Counted from the stretch's first letter, positions 28,399-38,350 are shown. The stretch: 64,000 bases of DNA from Prado023 sp963774745 (GCA_963774745.1 CAVZGE010000009.1:1-64000); one strand, 5' to 3'. A program made the numbers and translations. The notes: generated by a model from the letters alone, not told the origin.

Positions 28399-29795
28399 GG
28401 AACCTGGTCATCGAGGCCGATGGCGGGTCGCGGGGCAACCCCGGCCCGGCGGCCTACGGGGCTGTCGTGCTCGACGGGCGCACCGGCGAGGTCCTCGTCG
28501 AGCTCGCCGACTACCTGGGCATCCAGACGAACAATGTCGCCGAGTACGAGGGCGTGACCGCGGGCCTGGCCGCCGCTCGGGAGATCGACCCGGAGGCGCG
28601 GATCGAGGCGCGCCTGGACTCCAAGCTCGTCGTCGAGCAGCTGTCGGGCGGCTGGGCGATCAAGAACGCGAAGCTGCGCGAGCTGGCCCTACGTGCGAAA
28701 GCCCTGGCACCGCCGGACCTGGTCCGGTTCACGTGGGTGCCGCGCGCGCAGAACAAGCGCGCCGACGCCCTGGCCAACCAGTCGCTGGATGCGGCCGCCG
28801 CCGGGCGCCCGGCGCGGATCGAGCGCTGGAGTCGTGGTGCTGGTGACCCCGACATCTACGTCGACGTCGCCGATCACCTCGGGGCGCAGGCGCAGGCGGA
28901 GGCCGACGGCCAGGCGGCCGCCGGGGCGGGCGAGGCTCCCGGCTCGTGGATCAGCGGGGCAGCGGCGGCCGAGGAGGGCGCGGCCCACATCCGGGCTGCG
29001 CTGCGCGGGGAGCCGGCTCGCCCCAGCGCGACCGGTCAGCTCACGTCGCCGGCGCCCAGCCCGACCCGCCCACCCAGCGTTGGGAGCGCCCGGCCCGCGC
29101 CCTCGGGCGCAGCCGCCAGGCGGATCGTCGGATGGTCGCGCGCGGACCTGGGCGCCCCGACGACCCTGCTCCTGGTGCGCCACGGCGTCACGCAGCAGAG
29201 CGTCGAGCATCGCTTCTCCGGGATGAACGGGTTCGATCCGCCGCTGATCGACCTGGGCATCCGCCAGGCCGAGGCCGCCGCCGAGGAGCTGGCGCGACGC
29301 GGGGGTGCCGAGGTCATCGTCTGCTCCCCGCTGCAGCGCACCCGACAGACCGCCGCGATCATCACGCAGCGGCTCGGCCTGGGCGACCCCGTCGTCGTCG
29401 ATGGGATCGCCGAGGCCGACTTCGGCGAGTGGGACTCGTTGAACTTCGCCGAGGTCAAGGAGCGCTGGCCCGACGAGCTGGCCGCCTGGATGGCCTCGAC
29501 GGAGGTGGCCCCGCCGGGTGGTGAGTCCTTCGCGCAGGTGCGCCGGCGCGTCGATGCCGCCCGTGCCGAGATCGTCGAGGCGTTCCCCCGCAAGCGGGTG
29601 CTGGCCGTGAGTCACGTGACGCCGATCAAGGTGCTGGTCCAGCTGGTGCTCGAGGCGCCGGCGTCGAGTGCCTACCGCTTCGAGCTGGCGCCCTGCTCCT
29701 TGACGACGTTGGCCTGGTGGGCCGACGGGATCAGCACGGTCTTCGGGATGGGGGAGTCCGGGCACCTGCACGGGGTCATGCACGAGACCGCCTAG
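28395..29795 (+). CDS. Bifunctional RNase H / acid phosphatase
   Basis: 466 residues. The N-terminal RNase HI-like domain shows EADGGSRGNPGPAAYG, NNVAEYEG and LDSKLVVEQ, plus the C-terminal acidic ADALANQSLD. The C-terminal histidine-phosphatase domain has LLLVRHGVTQQSVEHRFSG with the catalytic His, and SHVTPIK. It has the same layout as mycobacterial Rv2228c, which cleaves RNA-DNA hybrids and has alpha-ribazole phosphatase-like activity. Start GTG overlaps the previous stop (GTGA). Confidence 0.92.
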   Translation: MRNLVIEADGGSRGNPGPAAYGAVVLDGRTGEVLVELADYLGIQTNNVAEYEGVTAGLAAAREIDPEARIEARLDSKLVVEQLSGGWAIKNAKLRELALRAKALAPPDLVRFTWVPRAQNKRADALANQSLDAAAAGRPARIERWSRGAGDPDIYVDVADHLGAQAQAEADGQAAAGAGEAPGSWISGAAAAEEGAAHIRAALRGEPARPSATGQLTSPAPSPTRPPSVGSARPAPSGAAARRIVGWSRADLGAPTTLLLVRHGVTQQSVEHRFSGMNGFDPPLIDLGIRQAEAAAEELARRGGAEVIVCSPLQRTRQTAAIITQRLGLGDPVVVDGIAEADFGEWDSLNFAEVKERWPDELAAWMASTEVAPPGGESFAQVRRRVDAARAEIVEAFPRKRVLAVSHVTPIKVLVQLVLEAPASSAYRFELAPCSLTTLAWWADGISTVFGMGESGHLHGVMHETA

Positions 29796-30317
29796 CTGGT
29801 CGCAGCTCCCGGCGTGTCATCACGGGGGCGGCGTCGGCCTGTGCGAGTCTCGGGACTGCTGCAAGGGTTGGGGCTCCTCGATGGTTGAGATCGAGGAGCC
29901 CCATGTTCCGTTCAGAGCGTGATGGGTGTCTGGCCTGACGCTCTCGCGTCGGTGATTGTCCGTTCCGGCGATGTTGTGTGATCTGCGGCTGCCTGGTGGC
30001 TGCTTGCTAGGCCTTTCGCTTCCTTGAGTGCGGTCAACCGTGGTGTTGATCCGCTTCCCTTCGGTGAGCTCGACTTCCCAGTCGTGTTTCCTGCTTCGCT
30101 GATCTCGTCGGAGGAGCTGTTCACTTGTCGGTCAGACGATGTATTGCTCTGTTCGGAACACGACCCACGGTAGGCCCGGCGGTCCCTGGATGCAATACCT
30201 GCGGAGGTACTTCTTCCCGGCGCGGCTGCTCGCGTCCCGGTGCCTGTCGCGCGTCGGGCGTGGCGACGGTGCTAGGCATGACCCCACATCGCGACACAGA
30301 GTCCGGGAGGGTGAGCA
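29796..30317. other. 522-bp region without a supported gene
   Basis: GC content is visibly lower than in the surroundings. It holds one strong hairpin (29870-29902). A 70-codon minus-strand frame (29912-30124, GTG start, Ser/Thr-rich) ends beside that hairpin, but it has no recognisable domain or ribosome site. I see no RNA gene. It could be a remnant of a mobile or decayed gene. Confidence 0.5.
29870..29902. terminator. GC-rich hairpin terminator
   Basis: GGGGCTCCTCGAT (29870-29882) pairs perfectly with ATCGAGGAGCCCC (29890-29902), a 13-bp stem and 7-nt loop without a U-tract. This is typical of high-GC terminators. It lies 75 bp after the RNase H/phosphatase stop. Confidence 0.65.
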
Positions 30318-31193
30318 GTGGGCAGGAGCAAGGGCAGGACCAAGGAGGTCAGGTTCACCTCGGGCAACGTCCGCGAGCAGTATGTCGTCGGAGCCGGGTT
30401 CGACCTCTCGGCGATCGATCCCGAGGTGGTGGCCCACGGTCCCGAGGACCGGGACGAGGCGCGCGCGGCCTGCACAGCCCTCGAGGCGGAGGCCTCCGAG
30501 CTGCACGAGAAGCTGTGGGCGGAGTCCCGCAAGGGCGGCAACCGGTCGGTGCTGGTCTGCCTGCAGGGGATGGACACCTCGGGCAAGGGCGGGGCGACCA
30601 AGGCGATCGATCGCCTGCTCGATCCGCTCGGGTTCTCGGTGACCGGCTTCGGCGCGCCCACCGACGAGGAGAAGCAGCACGACTTCCTCTGGCGCCACGA
30701 GCGGGCGCTGCCCGAGGTCGGCAAGGTCCGGCTGTGGGACCGCTCGCACTACGAGACGGTCCTGATCGAGCGGGTGCGCGGGTTCGTCCCGGAGGAGACC
30801 TGGCGCGCTCGGTACGACCAGATCAACGAGTGGGAGGCCGGGCTGGCCGAGCGCGGCGTGACCGTCATCAAGTTCATGCTGCACATCTCCCGCGACGAGC
30901 AGGAGCAGCGGCTGCTCGAGCGCCTGGCCGACCCCACCAAGCACTGGAAGTACAACCCGAGGGACATCGACGAGCGTGGGCTCTGGGACGACTACCAGGC
31001 CGCCTACTCCGACGCCCTGACCAGGTGCTCCACGGAGGGCTCCCCCTGGTACGTCGTGCCGGCGAACCACAAGTGGCACCGCGACTGGATCCTGTCCAAC
31101 GTGGTGGTCGAGACGCTGCGCGCGCTGGACCTGTCCTACCCGCCGGGCGACTTCGACGTGGCGGCGGAGGTGGCGCGCGTCAGGGCGAGCTGA
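30318..31193 (+). CDS. ppk2: PPK2-family polyphosphate kinase
   Basis: 291 residues. Walker A in CLQGMDTSGKGGATKAIDR, a lid region, and the PPK2 signature LWDRSHYETVLIERV, followed by WKYNPRDIDERGLWDDY. It transfers phosphate between polyphosphate and nucleotides in the cytosol. GTG start after GGGAGG. The stop overlaps the next ATG by one base (TGATG), so it is coupled to an exoribonuclease. Confidence 0.93.
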   Translation: MGRSKGRTKEVRFTSGNVREQYVVGAGFDLSAIDPEVVAHGPEDRDEARAACTALEAEASELHEKLWAESRKGGNRSVLVCLQGMDTSGKGGATKAIDRLLDPLGFSVTGFGAPTDEEKQHDFLWRHERALPEVGKVRLWDRSHYETVLIERVRGFVPEETWRARYDQINEWEAGLAERGVTVIKFMLHISRDEQEQRLLERLADPTKHWKYNPRDIDERGLWDDYQAAYSDALTRCSTEGSPWYVVPANHKWHRDWILSNVVVETLRALDLSYPPGDFDVAAEVARVRAS

Positions 31194-32633
31194 TGGCTGT
31201 CAACGTGTTCTCCGCATCCGTCCCGATCGAGGTTGCCCGAGCCGGGCTGGAGCGCGTGCGCGCCGATCACGAGGTCGCCCTGGGGTTCCCCGAGGAGGTG
31301 CTCGCCGAGGCGCAGGCCGCGATCGCCGCGTACGTCCTGCCGCCGAGGGACCTGACTGGACCTGGGCTTCGTCACGCTGGACCCGGCGTCGTCCACGGAC
31401 CTCGACCAGGCGTTCTGCATCGAACGGGCGAGGTCGGGGTTCCGGGTGCTTTATGCGATCGCCGACGTGCCGGCGTTCGTCGCGATGGGCGGGGCGCTCG
31501 ATGCCGCGACCCGGCGGCGGGGGGAGACGGTGTACTGCCCGGACGTCAAGGCGCCCCTGCACCCGCCGGCGCTGTCCGACGGTGCCGCCAGCCTGCTGCC
31601 CGACCAGCTGCGCGGGGCGTATGTCTGGGGGTTCGACGTCGATGACGCGGGCGTGGCGACGTTCACGGGGTTGGAGCGCGCGACGATCCGCAGCCGCGCG
31701 AAGCTGGGGTACGAGCAGGAGCAGGAACGCCTCGACGAGGGGTCGGCGCACCCGCAGGTGGCGCTGCTGCGGGAGGTCGGGATCCTGCGCCAGCGCCAGG
31801 AGGCCGACCGGGGGGCGGTGAGCCTGCCGAGCCTGACGCAGGAGGTCCACGCCGAGGAGGGCGGCGGGTTCACCCTCGACTACCGGGTGTCGGTCCCGGT
31901 GGAGGACTGGAACGCCCAGCTGTCGTTGATGACTGGCATGGCCGCGGCGCAGGTCATGCTCGACGGCGGGATCGGGATCCTGCGCACGATGCCGGAGGCC
32001 GGCGAGGACGACCGGGCTCGGGTCCGGGCCAGCGCGCGCGCCCTGGGCATCCGCTGGCCCGACGAGATGGGCTACCCGGAGCTGATCCGCTCCCTGGACC
32101 CGAGGAACCCGCAGCACGCGGCGTTCCTGGACAACGTCACGCTCCTGCTGCGCGGCGCGGGCTACACGGCGTTCGACGGCTTGCGCCCGCAGCTCACGAG
32201 GCATTCCGCGATCGCTGCGGAGTACGCCCACACGACCGCGCCCCTGCGGCGGCTGGTCGACCGGTTCGTGCTGTCGGTGTGCCTCGCGCTGGTCGAGGGA
32301 CGTGCGGTGGACCCGGCGATCCGGGAGGCGCTGCCGCTGGTCCCGGGCCTGATGACCGCCGCCAACCGGCGATCGCGCGCCGTCGAGCGGGAGTCCTTGG
32401 ACTTCCTGGAGGCCGCGCTGCTGGCCGGGCGTGAGGGGGTGGCGTTCCGCGGGGTCGTGATCGAGCAGCGCCGCGATGACGGCATCGTGCAGCTGTCCGA
32501 CCCGGCGATCACCGCCCGGTGCCGGGGCAGGGACCTGCCCGTGGGGGAGTGGGTGGATGCGTGGCTGTCGGTGGCGGACCCGCAGACCCGCTCGGTCGTG
32601 TTCGACGTGACGCCGCGCTCGAAGCGGACCTAG
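31193..32633 (+). pseudogene. RNase II/R-family exoribonuclease, frameshifted
   Basis: The N-terminus (MAVNVFSASVPIEVARAGLERVRADHEV) is in frame 2. From about 31355 the catalytic RNB domain reads in frame 3: LGFVTLDPASSTDLDQAFCIER (the Mg-binding Asp cluster), YAIADVPAFV, LMTGMAAAQVM, EYAHTTAPLRRLVDRFV. One surplus G in ACTGGACCT explains the break. No cold-shock or S1 domain is evident at either end, so it is a short RNB-only type. It is coupled to ppk2. Confidence 0.85.
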
Positions 32634-32636
32634 GGT
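32631..32636 (+). promoter_or_regulatory. -10 element TAGGGT, leaderless start
   Basis: TAGGGT overlaps the preceding stop codon, then 6 bp, then ATG 32643. Confidence 0.6.
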
Positions 32637-32642
32637 GGGTTG

Positions 32643-33044
32643 ATGGCTGACGAGGAGATGCAGAGCTGGGCGCAGCGGGTGTTCGCGGTCACCCTGGTGG
32701 TCGAGGATCTCGATGCGGCGCGGGAGTTCTACGGACGCGCGTTCGAGCTGCCCGAGCACTACTACAGCGGTGACTCGGCGGTGTTCAGGTTCGGCGACCT
32801 GCTGATCAACCTCCTGCAGGCGGACAAGGGCCCTGGGCTCCTGGACCCCGTGCCGGTGGCCCCGCCGGATTCCGGGGTGCGGGTGCAGCTGACCGTGCCC
32901 GTCGAGGACGTCGACGCGGTCGCCGCCGGTCTCCTCGCGCGGGGCGTCGAGCTCCTGCGCGGTCCCGAGGACCGCCCATGGGGTCCGCGCACGGCGAGCT
33001 TCCGAGACCCCGGTGGCCACGTGTGGGAGATCGCCCAGCGCTGA
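32643..33044 (+). CDS. VOC-family (glyoxalase-like) protein
   Basis: 133 residues with two beta-alpha-beta-beta-beta modules (VFAVTLVVEDLDAAREFYGRAFEL and LTVPVEDVDAVAAGLLARGVELL...SFRDPGGHVWEIAQ). The terminal Glu/His pattern suits a metal site. Substrate is unknown; related proteins include glyoxalases and antibiotic-binding proteins. Confidence 0.85.
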   Translation: MADEEMQSWAQRVFAVTLVVEDLDAAREFYGRAFELPEHYYSGDSAVFRFGDLLINLLQADKGPGLLDPVPVAPPDSGVRVQLTVPVEDVDAVAAGLLARGVELLRGPEDRPWGPRTASFRDPGGHVWEIAQR

Positions 33045-33158
33045 GCGGCAGCGGGCAGCCGCGGCCGGCGCCGCCATTGGCGCGAGACGGACACCTGTGT
33101 CCGATCTGGGCCAGAGCTTGTCCGATCCGCGCCAGACTCGGCCCGGCCGGGCGCGAGG

Positions 33159-33187
33159 TGACGGACAGGGGCGCGTGCGGCTACCCT
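33159..33187 (+). promoter_or_regulatory. rnpB promoter
   Basis: TGACGG (33159-33164) as -35, a 17-bp spacer, and TACCCT (33182-33187) as -10, 6 bp before the RNA 5' end. Confidence 0.6.
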
Positions 33188-33193
33188 TCGAGG

Positions 33194-33617
33194 GCGGATG
33201 AGTCGGTCGGGCGGCCGCGGCGGCACGATCCCTCGGGGTCGGCGTCGTCGAGGAAAGTCCGGGCTCCACAGGGCACGGTGGTGGGTAACGCCCACCCGGG
33301 GTGACCCGCGGGACAGTGCAACAGAGAGCAGACCGCCTCGCGCCCCTCGGGGAGCGGGGTAAGGGTGAAACGGTGGTGCAAGAGACCACCAGCGCCCCAG
33401 GTGACTGGGGCGGCTATGCAAACCCCACCCGGAGCAAGGTCAAGAGGGACCGGCGTTCGCGTCGGGACTGCGTGAGCGTTCGAGGGTGGCCCGCCCGAGC
33501 TCACGGGTAGACCGCTGGAGGCTGTCGGCAACGGCAGTCGTAGATGGATGGCCGCGCACGGGTGTTCCGGTGACGGACCCCATGGACAGGACCCGGCTTA
33601 CAGACCGACTCATCCGC
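33194..33617 (+). ncRNA. rnpB: RNase P RNA, bacterial type A
   Basis: Catalytic RNA of RNase P, which matures tRNA 5' ends. The conserved core GAGGAAAGTCCGGGCTCC and its partner near the 3' end are present, with ACAGTGCAACAGAGAGCAGACCG, GGGTAAGGGTGAAACGGTG and AAACCCCACC...GGAGCAAG. The ends are set by a perfect 15-bp P1 helix: GCGGATGAGTCGGTC (33194-33208) with GACCGACTCATCCGC (33603-33617). About 424 nt. Confidence 0.97.
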
Positions 33618-33652
33618 ACCCCGGTCTGACCTGCGACGGGACTCTCTGGCAG

Positions 33653-34039
33653 CTAGGCCAGTGCCTTGGCCTTGATCTGGTCGAACTCGGCCTGGGAGAT
33701 CGCGCCGCTGTCGAGCAGCCCCTTGGCGGAGCTGATCTGGTCGGCTGCCGAGCCGCCGGATCCGGCCACGGACTTGATGTACTCGGCCTGAGCTGCCTGC
33801 ATGTCCCTGGCCTGCTCGAGCTGGCGCTCCTGCATGCCCTTGCCGCGGGCGATGACGTACACGAGGATGCCGAGCCACGGGATGATGATGACGAAGAGGA
33901 TCCAGAAGGTCTTGCCTGCGCCACCGAGATCCTTGCTGCGGAAGATGTCGCCCAGGACCCAGAACAGGCACATGAACCAGGCGAAGAAGAGGAAGAACTC
34001 GAACAGGGCGAGCAGGAACGAGCCGTTGTCGTTGAACAT
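33653..34039 (-). CDS. Membrane protein with PLDc_N-like helices and SHOCT domain
   Basis: 128 residues. Two helices (LLALFEFFLFFAWFMCLFWVLGDIF and KTFWILFVIIIPWLGILVYVIARG) match the PLDc_N-type membrane module. A C-terminal SHOCT motif follows (AKGLLDSGAISQAEFDQIKAKALA). Likely a small stress or membrane-associated protein. One of three palindromes (34189-34205) lies upstream, suggesting control by the neighbouring LuxR regulator. Confidence 0.82.
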   Translation of the reverse strand: MFNDNGSFLLALFEFFLFFAWFMCLFWVLGDIFRSKDLGGAGKTFWILFVIIIPWLGILVYVIARGKGMQERQLEQARDMQAAQAEYIKSVAGSGGSAADQISSAKGLLDSGAISQAEFDQIKAKALA

Positions 34040-34188
34040 GGGGCACCTTTCGGGATGCGTGTGATCAGGGGAACAGCGATCGCCAGAACTGCCGGCGCGT
34101 CACGACGGGTGCCGTCGTGCGGTCCTGTACGCGCAGCGAACTGGCAAGCGCATGGTGGCCAGTGTCTGCGGTCACCGCGCTGCTCGCG

Positions 34189-34205
34189 TCATCCGAATCG
34201 GATGA
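34189..34205 (-). promoter_or_regulatory. Palindromic operator, site 1
   Basis: TCATCCGATTCGGATGA read toward the SHOCT gene: perfect 8-bp arms around one central base, about 150 bp before its start. Sites 2 and 3 (36638, 39239) match it at 16/17 and 15/17 in the same orientation relative to the downstream gene. Confidence 0.65.
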
Positions 34206-34212
34206 GCGGTCG

Positions 34213-36465
34213 TCAGTCGCGCACACTCTCCTCCAGCTGGCCGAGCTGGCGAGCCCGGGTGACGGCTTCGTGTCTCGTCGACGCGCCCAGCTTCCGGTAG
34301 ATCGCCAGGGCGTGGGTCTTGACCGTGTTCCCGGAGAGGAACAGGTGCTCCCCGATCTGCCCGAAGGTCAGGTGGCTGGGCAGGAACTGCAGCACGCGGA
34401 TCTCCGCCGCGGTCAGGACATTGGCCGGCAGGCCGTCGCCGATTGCTGTTCGCAGGGTGGCCTCGGCCTCGGCCAGGAGGTCGGCGGTGAGCCATTCCGC
34501 CAGGTCCGGGGTCATGGCTGCTCGCGCCTCGCCGATCAGCTGCCGCGCCATGGGGCCCTCGCCCAGCAGGGCCGCAGTCCGGGCCTGGATGGAACGGCCG
34601 GAGACCGCGAACCAGGGAGCGATGCCGGTCAGCTGGGCGGTCAACCGTCGCGCGGCCTGCAGCGTGCTGGTCGCCCTGTCCGTCTCCCGCAGCAGCGTCT
34701 GGGCGAGCGCCAGGCCGGTCAGCGTGTGCGCGGAAGTGGCCAGGCGATCCAGGTCGTGCTCGTCGATGATCGCCGCTGACTCGGCCATCAGCCCGGCCCC
34801 TGCCTTCACGTCACCGGACATGAGGGTGAGCATGCCGAGCACGGAGATCGCGTCCGCTTCGATCAGCGGCACATCGAGGGCTCGGGCTGAGCGTTGGGCG
34901 TCGGCCAGCACGGTCGCTGCGGCGTCGAAGTCCCGCTTGAGCACCAGGGAGATTCCGGTCAGGAAGATGGCTGGGGGTCGGAAGGCCGAGTCCGCGGGCA
35001 GGCCCGGAACGGCGGCGGTGGTCAGCTCCTGCATCTCGTCCACCGTGCACCGGCCGATGAGCGCGATCAGGACCGCGAAGGAGGCGGCGTACGGGTCATC
35101 CGAGAGGTGCTCGCGCCAGGCGCGACCCGCGTGACCCTCGGCACGCACGGCCCAGTGCTCCCGGCGGTCGACGTCCCCGATCTGCAGGCCCAACCACGCA
35201 GCGGACAGCGTGAGCCATCGGTCGCTGGCGACCTGCCGGTCGGACAGGCCGGTGAGCCAGTGCTGGAGGCGATCGGGGCGGCCGGCGCCGATGCATCCCC
35301 CGATCCCGGACCACACGAGGTGCCCGACCTGGCCCAGGTCGCCTGCAGCCTTGGCGTGCTGGATGGCGGAGTCGAGGTCGCCCGAGTCGTCGAACCATCG
35401 GGATGCGCGCAGGTGCAGGGCGGCCACGGCCTCTGGCTCGGTCGTGGCCAGCTGCGCGCGCAGCGCCTCGGCCAGGAGGTGGTGGTACCGGTACCGGTGC
35501 TCGCGGGAGTCCAGCGCGATGACCAGGCGGTTGGCCGCACTCACGCGCGCGAGCATGCGCGCAGAATCGGACCGTTCCAGCACGCGGTCGCACAGTGCTG
35601 GTACCAGCTCCTCGAGGATGGACGTGCGCATCAGGAAGTGCCGGGTCTCCTCGTCGAGCGGGTCGAGGACCTGCCATCGCAGGTAGTCCAGGATGGCCCG
35701 GTCGGAGCCCAGTGGTATCGGCACCGGCGTCATCCGGGTGGATGCGCCCCTGTCGCGCAGGGCCAGCGCATCCAGGTACAGGGCGACCGCCCACCCCTCG
35801 GCATGCTCCGTGGCCTTGGCCACCTCGTGGTCGGCCACATGGAGCCCCATCCCGGCGAACAGGTCGATTGCCTCCAGGACGCTGAAGGCGAGGTCGTCGG
35901 GGCCGAACTCGCGCACGCTTCCCCGGGCGCGTGCGGGCGCAAGCCAGGCCGGGGCGGGCTCGCGCGACATGAAGGCGACCGCCGAACCCTGCGGCACGCC
36001 GTCGACGAGGGCCGCCAGGAGCTGGTGGCAGGCGCGGTCCGTGAGCAGGTGAAGGTCGTCGACGACGAGGACGTAGGGAATGCCCCGGTTCCCGGCCAGG
36101 GCCGCCAGGGCTGCGGGCAGGAGCGTGGAGAAGGCTGGTTCCGCCGCTGAGGCAAGCGCACGGGTCTTGCGCGCCGGGGGACCGAGTGACTCCAACGCCG
36201 TGACCAGGGCCCGCGCGAACGTCGTCGGCTCCGCCAGCGCGGGAGAGAGGGTGACGACGCGGCGCGGGCGGGGGTCCACGGCCGCCCATTGCCCGACCAT
36301 CGTCGACTTGCCGGCGCCTGCGGGGCCACTGACGAAGACGACTGTCTGGCCGCGGTCGGCCAGGAGCTCCTGCAGCAGCCTCAAGCGGACGACCAGACCA
36401 GGGTGAGGTGCCGAAGGGCCCGAGGCGAGTCCGGCGCTCACCTCGAAGGATGCGCCCTGCGTCAT
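34213..36465 (-). CDS. MalT-like LuxR-family ATP-dependent transcriptional regulator
   Basis: 750 residues. An N-terminal STAND-type ATPase has Walker A FVSGPAGAGKSTMVGQWAAVDPR near residue 45 and Walker B YVLVVDDLHLL. A winged-helix/TPR-like middle with many helical repeats follows. The C-terminal LuxR helix-turn-helix (LTAAEIRVLQFLPSHLTFGQIGEHLFLSGNTVKTHALAIYRKLG) covers roughly residues 685-740. Start 36465 is preferred because GGGAG precedes it and the conserved region begins there. Three near-identical palindromes around the gene mark its likely regulon. Confidence 0.9.
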   Translation of the reverse strand: MTQGASFEVSAGLASGPSAPHPGLVVRLRLLQELLADRGQTVVFVSGPAGAGKSTMVGQWAAVDPRPRRVVTLSPALAEPTTFARALVTALESLGPPARKTRALASAAEPAFSTLLPAALAALAGNRGIPYVLVVDDLHLLTDRACHQLLAALVDGVPQGSAVAFMSREPAPAWLAPARARGSVREFGPDDLAFSVLEAIDLFAGMGLHVADHEVAKATEHAEGWAVALYLDALALRDRGASTRMTPVPIPLGSDRAILDYLRWQVLDPLDEETRHFLMRTSILEELVPALCDRVLERSDSARMLARVSAANRLVIALDSREHRYRYHHLLAEALRAQLATTEPEAVAALHLRASRWFDDSGDLDSAIQHAKAAGDLGQVGHLVWSGIGGCIGAGRPDRLQHWLTGLSDRQVASDRWLTLSAAWLGLQIGDVDRREHWAVRAEGHAGRAWREHLSDDPYAASFAVLIALIGRCTVDEMQELTTAAVPGLPADSAFRPPAIFLTGISLVLKRDFDAAATVLADAQRSARALDVPLIEADAISVLGMLTLMSGDVKAGAGLMAESAAIIDEHDLDRLATSAHTLTGLALAQTLLRETDRATSTLQAARRLTAQLTGIAPWFAVSGRSIQARTAALLGEGPMARQLIGEARAAMTPDLAEWLTADLLAEAEATLRTAIGDGLPANVLTAAEIRVLQFLPSHLTFGQIGEHLFLSGNTVKTHALAIYRKLGASTRHEAVTRARQLGQLEESVRD

Positions 36466-36637
36466 GGAGGCTCCCTGCTGATCCGGTCTCGGCTTCGGAG
36501 GAGTCCGAGGGATGGGTGCGGACATGGTCGCAGCACATCGCCGGAAGGGAAACCGCAGAGACGGCCGCAGCAGCAGACGAAGGGAGCGACGACCCCCTGG
36601 AACTCGACCGCCGTCCGCGGTCGCTGGACGCCCGCGT

Positions 36638-36654
36638 TCATCCGATCCGGATGA
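36638..36654 (+). promoter_or_regulatory. Palindromic operator, site 2
   Basis: TCATCCGATCCGGATGA, 35 bp upstream of the lipoprotein start and 173 bp upstream of the divergent luxR-type gene, so it could serve both. Confidence 0.65.
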
Positions 36655-36688
36655 GGACGAGTCCGGCCCCGTCGGCTGGGATGGCCCG

Positions 36689-38350
36689 ATGAGACGCGCG
36701 CGGGCGACTGTCATCGGCGGGATCGCTGTCACCGTGGCCCTGACCGGGTGCACCGGGTCGGCCACAGACGCCACCGGCAGCGCGACGGATCGGGCCTCGG
36801 CCAGCGCGGCCGCCTCCGCGGTGAGCTCTGCGCGCGCAGCCGTCAGCGGGAACGTGTGCCCCATGGCGATGGACGCATCCGAGGCGGACTACTACCCGAT
36901 CCAGCCCAGCTTCTCGGCCGGCTACTCGATGACGGCCCAGTCCCTGAACGACACGACCAAGGACTGGGCCTACGTGGTGTCCGGTGACTTCCCGTACTCC
37001 AACTGGATGGCGTGGTACCTCTACACGACCGCCGGCGTGCCGCTGGTGAAGGTCTCGGACACGGCCATCCAGCCCGATGCCGGGTCGACGAACCCCTTCG
37101 TCCCGGGGAACAGGATCCTCGCGGAACCGCGCAGCTACCACATCTACTTCATGCCGGCCGACACCCCGGCGAGCGTCGTGTCCTCGATGCAGGCCGACGG
37201 CAGGAACGTGGCGCTGATGCCCGAGCAGGGGTCGACCCCGGGGGTGACCATGGTGAGTCGGAGCTACTGGTCGTTCGGCAACGATGACCTCGGCGACTAC
37301 GACCGGTTCGGGTACGGCGGGCCGACGGACACGCCGGTCCATACGATCACCGCGGTCCTGACCGACCCGGACACCGGCGAGCTCACCGAGACCCCTGTGG
37401 ATGACTGCGGCGCGCAGAGCGAGCTGCCCGAGGCGATCTGGTACGACCCGGAGACGAACCGCCCGATCATCACGTTCAAGGACACCGACCCGCCCGGCGG
37501 GGAGGAGTTCAACGACCTGCCGCGGTTCCTGGTCCAGGCCGGGTCGGGCGCGGGCACGGTGGGCGCGGAGTTCCCGCCGTCGCCGGAGCCCGACCAGGTG
37601 CAGTTCTACCGCAACGTGGCCGCCCACGCGCCGTATGCCGACATCAGCTCCGCACCGCCCGCGGGCGACCCACCGGATGCGTGCGGCGGCTACGTGATGG
37701 CCAACCTGCCCAACGACGTCGTGTCCCTGGTCCACATCCCGGCGGTGCCCAGCTTCCCCGACTACACCGGGGCCACCGCGGACACGGTCAACGAGTCCGA
37801 CGACTACGACGTGCAGTTCTACAGCGTCGTGATCTACGGGGCGAAGAAGCAGCTCGACGCCCTCGGCACGGTCGACAACTCGCAGATCGGCAACACCCAG
37901 ATCGAGGTCAACGACGACGGCAGCGCCACGGTCGTGCTGTGGCCCGAGTCGGCCAGCCAGGACCAGGTCGAGAGGATCAAGGAGGTCGTCGACGCCAACG
38001 GCTGGAACCTGCTCAAGAGCGGCTATCAGACCCCCGTTGCACCCAACCTGCTGGTGATCCGCGAGAAGGGCCAGAACAAGCAGTGGAAGCACGCCCTCAG
38101 CGCCAACGACGTGACCCAGGGTGCCCCCTGCCCGCAGAGCACCGACCCGACGCTCCCCCTGCCCCAGGACCCGCCCGACGCGGCCGTCACCCAGTTCAAC
38201 GGGATGGGGCTCACGGCCCCGCAGGGCCAGAACTGCGCGATCGACGAGTTCCTGTCGGGCACGTGCCTGGCCGACCTGCAGGCGCGCCTGGAGCAGGACG
38301 GCGCGAAGTGGTCGGCCGCGGGCGGCTGGCCGGCCCAGGTCGCGCCCTAG
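36689..38350 (+). CDS. Large lipoprotein of unknown function
   Basis: 553 residues. Lipoprotein signal with lipobox ALTGC, then a Ser/Ala/Thr linker and a globular region (YYPIQPSFSAGYSMTAQSLNDTTKDWAYVVSGDFPYSNWMAWYLY...). Paired cysteines occur later (ACGGYVMAN, APCPQST, NCAIDEFLSGTC). I do not recognise a domain. It is exported and membrane-anchored. It lies just downstream of operator site 2, and the stop abuts the next start codon. Confidence 0.75.
   Translation: MRRARATVIGGIAVTVALTGCTGSATDATGSATDRASASAAASAVSSARAAVSGNVCPMAMDASEADYYPIQPSFSAGYSMTAQSLNDTTKDWAYVVSGDFPYSNWMAWYLYTTAGVPLVKVSDTAIQPDAGSTNPFVPGNRILAEPRSYHIYFMPADTPASVVSSMQADGRNVALMPEQGSTPGVTMVSRSYWSFGNDDLGDYDRFGYGGPTDTPVHTITAVLTDPDTGELTETPVDDCGAQSELPEAIWYDPETNRPIITFKDTDPPGGEEFNDLPRFLVQAGSGAGTVGAEFPPSPEPDQVQFYRNVAAHAPYADISSAPPAGDPPDACGGYVMANLPNDVVSLVHIPAVPSFPDYTGATADTVNESDDYDVQFYSVVIYGAKKQLDALGTVDNSQIGNTQIEVNDDGSATVVLWPESASQDQVERIKEVVDANGWNLLKSGYQTPVAPNLLVIREKGQNKQWKHALSANDVTQGAPCPQSTDPTLPLPQDPPDAAVTQFNGMGLTAPQGQNCAIDEFLSGTCLADLQARLEQDGAKWSAAGGWPAQVAP

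Noticed and set aside
30125..31192. The long upstream part of the frame leading into the RNase II N-terminus
   Set aside because: It is antiparallel in content to no family and overlaps ppk2 in another frame; only the part from ATG 31193 is coding.
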